A program made the position numbers and the translations under genes. The notes under the pieces were generated by a model. The model was not told where the DNA came from. It worked only from the letters and a program-made list of their open reading frames with translations, and made no database searches. A DNA stretch of 64,000 nucleotides from Bacteroides congonensis. GTDB lineage: Bacteria; Bacteroidota; Bacteroidia; Bacteroidales; Bacteroidaceae. Every line of letters starts with the position of its first letter. Within the stretch, counting starts at the first letter, position 1. Location of the stretch: contig NZ_FQXY01000010.1 of assembly GCF_900130125.1 (NCBI RefSeq), positions 62,001 to 126,000 on the forward strand, given 5' to 3'. This document shows positions 57,765-64,000 of the stretch, in pieces.

Positions 57765-59711
57765 TTACTTGTTTATCAATACAGCACCACCTTGGGGAAA
57801 AATTTCCAACTGCACCTTACCGTTCTCTTTCACCTTCAAAGGAACAAGCTGCGGTTCTCCCTTCTTGTCATCCTTATACAGGGATACCGTTTTTCCGGCA
57901 AACATGTCCAAATCCAGTCTCAAGTTCAAAGGCTCTTTCCCTGCATTTACAGCAGCCAGATACCAGGTGTCACCGTGACGACGAGCCAGGACTACATATT
58001 TGCCGGGATAGCCGTCGATGAAACGTGTTTCATCCCATGTGGTGGGAACTGCTTTCATAAAATCCATGCAGACAGAAGAAACGTCATTCAGGTTATTCGG
58101 AGCAAGGGCGAAGTTCTGAACAGGATTTTGGAACAATACGGTGGTAGCCAACTGGAATATATCAGTAGTGCGGCGGGTCGTACCGCCGTCGTTATTACGG
58201 TTCAGACGTTTGTTCAGGAAGCAACCGCCAAATTCCATACTGCCTATCGCATTGCGGATAAACGGATGCAGGCAGGTATTGAAGGCCTCTTCGTCACAGA
58301 AGTGCTGGTTGAAAACCATATTCTCGGATGCCAGCACCGCTTCGCTTCCTACGTAGTTCGGATACATACGCTCCCAACCGCGAGGGATGGTACAGCCGTG
58401 GAAGATAACCATCAGTCCGTGGTCGTCTGCATCACTGAGGATGTCTTCATACAGACGCATCGTTTCCTGTTTGTCGCCACCGAAGAAATCGACCTTGATT
58501 CCTTTCACTCCAAGGCTTTGCAGCCATTTCATTTCACGCTTGCGGATGATGGCGTTATCCATATGGTTGACAGGCCCTTGTTCTATATCATTCCAATAGC
58601 CGGAAGAACTATACCATAAAAACAGTTCTACGCCTTTGCCGCGGGCATATTCTATCAAAGATTTCATCCGGTCACGCCCGATGCGTGTGTCCCACCAGTT
58701 ATCAATTAGTGCATATTCATATCCCATAGAGGCGGCAAAATCCATATAGCGAACCTGGTCTTCATAATTGATACTGTCATCCTGCCAAAGAATCCAACTC
58801 CATGTGCCGCGTCCGAAACGATAATCATGCTTCGTTTCGTAGAGGGGAGTTACTACATCCCAGGCAACTGTAGTCTCGACTATCGGTTTCAAGTTCTCGC
58901 CAACGGTAATAGTACGCCAGGGAGTAGCGCCGGGAAGTGCGAATGCCGGGAAAGTTGTTCCGTTCCCATTGTTTTCTTCCGCCATCGGGAAGGCGACAGT
59001 GTACAGGTTTCCTTCACTTACGTCGCTCAAACGCGAACCGCAATAGCGACTGTCCACACCTGTCTCACTGACTAATACCCAACCATCATCACCTACACGA
59101 AACAGGCAAGGGAAAGTGTATCCGTGTCCGTATTGGGAACGTTCGCCCATAGGTGCGTCGGCTTTGTATTCTTCTTCATAACTGGGTTTTGTACGTTTCC
59201 ATCCTATCATGGCGTCGCTTTGCGGACACATGAAGGTGGTAGTTTGCTGCGGGAAGCGGAATCCGGTTTCTTCGGCATTGACAGTCACGCTTCCTTTTCC
59301 ATCCTGACGGGGCAGGGTATAGCGGAAAGCTACATCGTTGTTGCTGACACGAAAGACTACGTTCATCTTCTGTCCTTTCGGGTTCTCAAAATTGCAAATC
59401 AGTTCGTTCGCCTGATAATGGATTTGAGAAGTTTTGATACGGTTCTGATGATAGATGGTATCAATCGGGCTGACAGCGTGTCCTGTCAGTTTCATTCCTT
59501 TGGAAAAGTCACCGATAGTGGTGTTCATGCCTAAAGGAGATTTTTCGAGCATTGTCTTTCCGTTGTAGGTGACGGAATAAGTTGGCTTTTCTGTGGGAGA
59601 AGTAAACACTACTAATTGCAGTTTCTCATCCGGGCCTTTCACAACTACGTCCTGTGCCATCAGGGGAGTCAGACAAAAACTTGCCAATAAGGTGCCTATA
59701 ATTTTCTTCAT
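57765..59711 (-). CDS. GH97 retaining glycosidase (alpha-galactosidase type), exported
   Basis: A 648-residue exported enzyme with signal peptide (MKKIIGTLLASFCLTPLMAQ) and the GH97 layout: an N-terminal beta-sandwich, a barrel and a short C-terminal domain. The barrel shows ALIDNWWDTRIG, LFLWYSSSGYWND and LGVKGIKVDFFGGDKQ, with an Asp nucleophile as in retaining GH97 alpha-galactosidases; VIFHGCTIPRGWERMYPNYVGSE follows. This differs from the inverting, Glu-based SusB at 19.8 kb. It lies ten bases from the GH51 stop. Confidence 0.9.
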   Translation of the reverse strand: MKKIIGTLLASFCLTPLMAQDVVVKGPDEKLQLVVFTSPTEKPTYSVTYNGKTMLEKSPLGMNTTIGDFSKGMKLTGHAVSPIDTIYHQNRIKTSQIHYQANELICNFENPKGQKMNVVFRVSNNDVAFRYTLPRQDGKGSVTVNAEETGFRFPQQTTTFMCPQSDAMIGWKRTKPSYEEEYKADAPMGERSQYGHGYTFPCLFRVGDDGWVLVSETGVDSRYCGSRLSDVSEGNLYTVAFPMAEENNGNGTTFPAFALPGATPWRTITVGENLKPIVETTVAWDVVTPLYETKHDYRFGRGTWSWILWQDDSINYEDQVRYMDFAASMGYEYALIDNWWDTRIGRDRMKSLIEYARGKGVELFLWYSSSGYWNDIEQGPVNHMDNAIIRKREMKWLQSLGVKGIKVDFFGGDKQETMRLYEDILSDADDHGLMVIFHGCTIPRGWERMYPNYVGSEAVLASENMVFNQHFCDEEAFNTCLHPFIRNAIGSMEFGGCFLNKRLNRNNDGGTTRRTTDIFQLATTVLFQNPVQNFALAPNNLNDVSSVCMDFMKAVPTTWDETRFIDGYPGKYVVLARRHGDTWYLAAVNAGKEPLNLRLDLDMFAGKTVSLYKDDKKGEPQLVPLKVKENGKVQLEIFPQGGAVLINK

Positions 59712-59729
59712 ATGAACCATTGTTTCCGA

Positions 59730-62231
59730 TTATTTATGTTGTGACGATTTCTCTTTATCTTGTGACGATTTCTCATTTGCCTTTTTTATCCGAATCACTG
59801 TAAAAGAATAAGCGGGCAACTGGCAGTCGAATTTTTCAGCTACTTCCATTGTATCTTCCACAGGCAACGGAGTATCTGCCGGCTTGCCTGTCAATACGGT
59901 TCTTTTGGCCGAAGATTGTACGATGCCTGTTCCGGTGAGGTCTACATTTGTATTAATCTCTGCGGGAAGCAGGTTGACTAACTTCACAATCACATCTCCG
60001 CTTGCCGAGTCACGAACGATAGAGGAAGCAAAGCGTTTCTGTACTTTATCCTCTTTATTGTCAAGCACAATCCTGGACGGCAGATATTCATTTCCGGCAT
60101 TCTGCCCGTAGAGTTTCTGCACGTAGTATCCGGTGGTAGGTTTCACTTCCCGGTTATTGAAATAGATTAAATCGGGACTCCATTGGGTATGTTTCTCTTT
60201 TGCCAATAGCGGGGCGTAGGAAGTCATGTGTACCACGTCGCCGTTACGTTCCAAAGCAGTCAGATAGAGTGCTTCTGTCAATGCGGTTTCGATGTTTGCC
60301 TTTCGTCCGGGGATATGAGTGGCATATTCACCCAGGTAAACTTTCGTCTTTTTGTTGCGGTCGTACTTGTCATAGAAGTCCTGATTATGCAGGAACCATC
60401 CCGGAGACTGGTAGTAATGTTCGTCTACCATCGGGACACCTAATTTATCCGCCAATTTCCAACCTTCCACATAATCTGTGCCTTCATTGAATGGGCCTAC
60501 TGTACCTACGACTGTTATTTCGGGGTGTTTCTCCTTGATGGCATTGAATATCATCGTAAAGCGTTCCTCGAAAATATCGGTGATAAGGTCTTCATTACCG
60601 ATTCCGAGATATTTCAGATTGAAGGGTTTCGGATGTCCGGCTTCGGCACGTACTTTTCCCCATTTTGTCTTTTTGGCGTCACCGTTCGCCCATTCTATCA
60701 GGTCAAGAATATCCTGAATATAAGCACCCATCTCGTCCATCGGGATACCGCCTTGCTGACCGCCTCTCAAATCACCGTGGCAGGCAGAGTTCTGACAAGG
60801 TACACCGGCTGCAAGTACCGGAAGCGGTTCAGCACCAATATCTTCGCAGAACTGGAAATATTCGTAATACCCCAGTCCCATGCTTTGATGATAGCCCCAA
60901 AGGTTACGTTGCGCCTTGCGTGCTTCGAGAGGGCCGACGGTGTTTTTCCATTGATAAATGTTTTTCAGTCCGTCGCCATGAGCCACACAGCCACCGGGAA
61001 AACGGATGAAGCGGGGATGAATATCCGCCAATACTTGCGCCAGGTCTTTGCGAAGCCCGTTCTTACGTCCTTTGAACGTGTTTTGCGGGAATAAGGAAAT
61101 CATATCCAGGTGCAATTCGCCTGCCGATTGAGGGATAATTTCAAGATGGGTATCGGCAGTGGTTTTGGCAGTTATCACGGCTTTATAGGTTTTCCATTGG
61201 CGGGAAGATATATTCAAGGATGTTTCTCCGCAGATGTTTCCTTCGTCGTCTACCAGGCGAATCTGTAGTTTATTGGATGTACCTTGCGGCACACGGGCAA
61301 AGACAGAGAAGTCGTATTTCTCTCCGCCGTTTAATGCGATTTCATCAAAGCCGGTGTTTGCCAATGCCGCACCGGGGCGTTCTATTGCCAACACGGCATA
61401 ATGCGGGTTATTCCGGTGTATAGGAACGACCGTATCAATCGTGAAAGTTGCTTTATCCCCTTTCAATGTCCAGGAGTGCATACTGTTCCAGCTTTTATCC
61501 CCTTCCCGGTCGGAAGGAGTGTATTCGAAGTCACGGTTCTGAATCAGTTCGGCATAGAGTCCGCCATCCGCCGAATAATTAATATCTTCAAAGAAAGCCC
61601 CCAATAGCAGGTCGCTAATAGCTTTTGCACGCTCCGGCTGTACGGTAACTGTGGCTTTTACGGGTTTTAATCCGGCGAAACGTTCGCCATCCTGAACGGG
61701 ACGTTCCGCATGAAGGGTATTCCGGTATTGATTCCATTCATAGTTCTTATTCAATCCGTCCACCAGTGTCCATGCCACTCGGTTGACAGTTCCTTTTTGT
61801 TCTTCGCCGGCAATGGTCGCTTTCACTCGCGTTCCGTCGAAGTCGGGGGTGGTGCGGGGATATTGTTGGCTAGTCCAGTAAATCAGGTCTTTTGATGTGG
61901 CTTGTCCGTATCCGTCGTGATTGTTCAGCTTCCAGGTACAAAGCCATTCGCCGTCGGGCGATTGCTTCAAATTAGGGTCGAGCATCTTTTTCTGTGAACC
62001 CCAACGGCTATAATCGCAACGGAGATAGCCGTAATTGCGACCGACTTCAAACCAATTTTCCTTATCCATGCTCCAAGCGAAACGAAGTCCGCTACGTCCG
62101 TCGTCACCGGAAGTAGCATACGAAAAAAGGTAAACAGAATCAGGGATACTCGTCGTTTCTCTGATGGCAGCTAAAGTGACCTGTGGAAACGACAAAAACA
62201 AGACAACTGACAGTAGGAATAATTTTCTCAT
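59730..62231 (-). CDS. GH51 alpha-L-arabinofuranosidase-like enzyme with N-terminal GH43-like module
   Basis: An 833-residue exported enzyme. After the signal peptide is a module of about 120 residues that resembles the first blades of a GH43 propeller (LRFAWSMDKENWFEVG, LNNHDGYGQATSKDLIYW). A carbohydrate-binding-like domain (FFEDINYSADGGLYAELIQNRDFEY start) leads to the barrel with RFIRFPGGCVAHGDG, KYLGIGNEDL (acid/base Glu) and VYLGEYATH (nucleophile Glu). A C-terminal beta-sandwich and a short Lys/Ser-rich repeat tail (EKSSQDKEKSSQHK) follow. The gene is in a run with GH97 and GH43 genes, fitting arabinose-rich plant glycan breakdown. Confidence 0.9.
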   Translation of the reverse strand: MRKLFLLSVVLFLSFPQVTLAAIRETTSIPDSVYLFSYATSGDDGRSGLRFAWSMDKENWFEVGRNYGYLRCDYSRWGSQKKMLDPNLKQSPDGEWLCTWKLNNHDGYGQATSKDLIYWTSQQYPRTTPDFDGTRVKATIAGEEQKGTVNRVAWTLVDGLNKNYEWNQYRNTLHAERPVQDGERFAGLKPVKATVTVQPERAKAISDLLLGAFFEDINYSADGGLYAELIQNRDFEYTPSDREGDKSWNSMHSWTLKGDKATFTIDTVVPIHRNNPHYAVLAIERPGAALANTGFDEIALNGGEKYDFSVFARVPQGTSNKLQIRLVDDEGNICGETSLNISSRQWKTYKAVITAKTTADTHLEIIPQSAGELHLDMISLFPQNTFKGRKNGLRKDLAQVLADIHPRFIRFPGGCVAHGDGLKNIYQWKNTVGPLEARKAQRNLWGYHQSMGLGYYEYFQFCEDIGAEPLPVLAAGVPCQNSACHGDLRGGQQGGIPMDEMGAYIQDILDLIEWANGDAKKTKWGKVRAEAGHPKPFNLKYLGIGNEDLITDIFEERFTMIFNAIKEKHPEITVVGTVGPFNEGTDYVEGWKLADKLGVPMVDEHYYQSPGWFLHNQDFYDKYDRNKKTKVYLGEYATHIPGRKANIETALTEALYLTALERNGDVVHMTSYAPLLAKEKHTQWSPDLIYFNNREVKPTTGYYVQKLYGQNAGNEYLPSRIVLDNKEDKVQKRFASSIVRDSASGDVIVKLVNLLPAEINTNVDLTGTGIVQSSAKRTVLTGKPADTPLPVEDTMEVAEKFDCQLPAYSFTVIRIKKANEKSSQDKEKSSQHK

Positions 62232-62397
62232 GGTATATGTGTCATTAAGATTATCAATCGCAAAGATAAGATTTTCATTATTCTAACAAACCATTCTTTA
62301 AGTGTAAAATTACCAATTATTATTCAAAAGCGTATGAGAAACAAACGAACAATATTAATTTGTACACCTTTACAGTATTATGTATGATTTTCCAGTA

Positions 62398-63360
62398 TCA
62401 GAACTGCGGTGTGCCGTAGGCTTTGTACAGGCGTTTCAGTTCTTTTCCGGTGATGGGTATCACTGTGCCGTGACGTGGGTGGAAGTCCATACTGATGGCA
62501 TGGTCTATTACTTTGAAGTTTTCGAGGTCGGTACTTTCCGTAAACTGGTACTTGCCTTTCATATATACATCGTACATCAGGATGTACTTGTCCGAGCCTG
62601 TCAACGGGAAGATGCCCGAGCCTTCCACGGCTTCTTTCGTCTGTTGCTTATAGTCATCGGATTCCTGCCATTGCCCTGAAGTCAGAGAGGAAGTAGTCGC
62701 TTTTTTGATTCCGTTTCCATTCCCTTCCGTTTTATAGAACAGGTGATAAAGCCCGTCTTTGTAGATAATGTCGCCGTCGATACATGATTTTCCGTTCTTC
62801 GGCAGAAACAAGGGTTTCGGTTCGCCTTCGAGGTCGGTAAAGTCCTTATTGGCATATGCATAATAAATAATATCTGCGCCATTGCCATGTTTCATTGACC
62901 AATATACCATATATTTTCCGGCTTCCTTATCATAGACGGTTTGTGGAGCCCAAACACGCTTCAAGTTTTCCTGAGCTGGATATTTCTTTTGAATATTTAT
63001 AATATTGGAAGTCCAGTGCACCAGGTCTTTCGATTTCAACAGTACCATGGCACGATTGGAATCCCATCCGTTCCCGGATACCATGTCGGTAACAACCATA
63101 TAGAATGTCTTGCCATCCTCACAACGCAGGATATGGGGGTCGCGCACTCCGCCCGTAGAGCTTATCACACGGGAATCTAGTATCGGCCGGTTGCCATTCA
63201 GCGCTTTATAATTATATCCGTCAAGGCTGACGCCCATCCGAATGGCTTCTTCACTCATCTTATTTCCGGTGAAGTAAACAAACAGGTAGGCGGATTGCTG
63301 GCAATAGCCAGTCAGCACTCCTACAAGAAGGAGTGCCAAAAGGGTGGTATATTTCTTCAT
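62398..63360 (-). CDS. GH43-like glycosidase, exported
   Basis: A 320-residue five-bladed propeller with a signal peptide (YTTLLALLLVGVLTGYCQQ). Conserved GH43 pieces are VRDPHILRCEDGKTFYMVVTD, RVWAPQTVYDKEAGKYMVYWS, CIDGDIIYKDGLYHLFYK (Asp region), and AVEGSGIFPLTGSDKYILMYD (catalytic Glu region). The sugar specificity (arabinose, xylose or galactose) cannot be told. The internal start at 63360 was chosen for its cleaner signal. It follows the GH35-like gene by about 35 bases. Confidence 0.85.
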   Translation of the reverse strand: MKKYTTLLALLLVGVLTGYCQQSAYLFVYFTGNKMSEEAIRMGVSLDGYNYKALNGNRPILDSRVISSTGGVRDPHILRCEDGKTFYMVVTDMVSGNGWDSNRAMVLLKSKDLVHWTSNIINIQKKYPAQENLKRVWAPQTVYDKEAGKYMVYWSMKHGNGADIIYYAYANKDFTDLEGEPKPLFLPKNGKSCIDGDIIYKDGLYHLFYKTEGNGNGIKKATTSSLTSGQWQESDDYKQQTKEAVEGSGIFPLTGSDKYILMYDVYMKGKYQFTESTDLENFKVIDHAISMDFHPRHGTVIPITGKELKRLYKAYGTPQF

Positions 63361-63394
63361 ACTCATGTAATATTCAATGCTTAGTCTATGATGA

Positions 63395-64000
63395 TTAGTA
63401 TTTGAAGTCCGCAGGTTTCACATACACACGATATTCCTTAATCATGCCCGGATAATTCTTTTCGGCACGGGGGAGATAACGGAAGCCTGTCACCGTTTCC
63501 ACTTTGCTCAAGTCAATCACCAGTTGGTGGGGATAAGCCACATTGTCCACCGTCATCCAGAAAGTAGACTCCTGCAAGTCGAATACCTTATCGGCTGTGC
63601 GGTTGCCGCTACGTGTCTCTTCGCTGTCAGCGTAACGAATCTTCCAATGTTCACGGGATACAGGCTTGCCGTCCGCGCCCAGAACATCCAGTTCAGCAAT
63701 GGCGGCAATGTTATCATTCGCTTGTGGAGACAATGCTTCGAGGCAGAAGAAACGTCCTTTCACCGGAGCGGTGAAGCGTACTTCCTGCCATCCGTTGCCC
63801 GGAGTAAATGCTCCCTCGTGCGCAACTTTCTCGCCAGACAAGTTCAGTTTCTCACCCTCTTTGCGGTGTGTTTCCGGTGCCTTTTCGCGAAGTACGTCGA
63901 GGATAGGCTTCTTCAAGCCTTTGATAGAGGCTTTTGCAGGACCTTTCAGGTCTAAGACCAATATCTCGTTTTCCCCTTCTTTCAGCCAACAGCCCGGCAT
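63395..64000 (-). CDS. C-terminal part of a GH35-like beta-galactosidase with a discoidin-type domain
   Basis: The gene runs off the right edge; 201 residues are visible. The first part (MPGCWLKEGENEILVLDLKGP) matches the end of exported GH35 beta-galactosidases. It is followed by a coagulation factor 5/8-like (CBM32) domain: GNGWQEVRFTAPVKGRFFCLEAL, AIAELDVLG, and the closing block VETVTGFRYLPRAEKNYPGMIKEYRVYV. The Met at the edge is probably internal. Together with GH43, GH51 and GH97 downstream, it suggests a galactose/arabinose-rich substrate. Confidence 0.8.
   Translation of the reverse strand: MPGCWLKEGENEILVLDLKGPAKASIKGLKKPILDVLREKAPETHRKEGEKLNLSGEKVAHEGAFTPGNGWQEVRFTAPVKGRFFCLEALSPQANDNIAAIAELDVLGADGKPVSREHWKIRYADSEETRSGNRTADKVFDLQESTFWMTVDNVAYPHQLVIDLSKVETVTGFRYLPRAEKNYPGMIKEYRVYVKPADFKY

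Overview
The window is chromosomal DNA of a human-gut Bacteroides, most likely a B. ovatus / B. xylanisolvens-type species. The evidence is promoters with the Bacteroides TAnnTTTG −7 box, many SusC/SusD/SusE-type lipoproteins with a Cys lipobox, a succinylornithine-type carbamoyltransferase, a complete starch utilization (sus) locus and several exported glycoside hydrolases. Gene order resembles the B. thetaiotaomicron region around BT3660-BT3720 (from memory). The outer amylase, however, has the CBM98-CBM48-GH13_47 layout described for B. ovatus rather than the B. thetaiotaomicron SusG layout.

Layout. 0-8 kb: cut murI, a DUF2007 gene, proB, two paralogous lipoproteins, a large intergenic repeat element, proA, argF' and an exported protein. 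8-13.1 kb (minus): a compact operon running PASTA protein - rluD - ddl - acyltransferase - NigD-like lipoprotein - rhodanese. 13.2-14.4 kb: a 39-residue membrane peptide gene, rpmH and efp. 14.5-31.8 kb: alkaline phosphatase, susR, then susA and susBCDEFG. susA and susB have near-superimposable promoter regions. Starch is bound and cut at the surface (SusDEFG), imported (SusC) and finished in the periplasm (SusA, SusB), under the membrane-spanning regulator SusR.

32-38 kb (minus): lpxH, a SufT-like gene, a GH2 enzyme, radC and a glycosyltransferase. 38.3-42.6 kb: a 970-residue surface lipoprotein controlled by a probable invertible promoter, with its own tyrosine recombinase beside it. 42.8-48.4 kb: ackA-pta, lrgAB, and a DUF2156/GNAT pair. 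48.4-53.2 kb (minus): GH105, GH145, GH43_24 and DUF2264 enzymes, which fit removal of rhamnose, glucuronate and galactose from plant arabinogalactan. Behind them lies a decayed GH43 gene.

53.9-56.25 kb: a complete IS66-family element with 33-bp ends and a near-perfect 8-bp target duplication. 56.8-64 kb (minus): a TonB-domain protein and a second hydrolase run (GH97, GH51, GH43, and the tail of a GH35-like beta-galactosidase).

The least explained structure is a family of intergenic arrays built from 22-bp dyad units (5-mer, 4-nt, opposing 5-mer, 8-nt spacer). They occur at about 4.5, 36.8 and 56.3 kb, with a lone look-alike near 32.0 kb. One array is enclosed by 103-bp inverted arms. Another has 23-bp arms, and the IS66 element has inserted into one of them.
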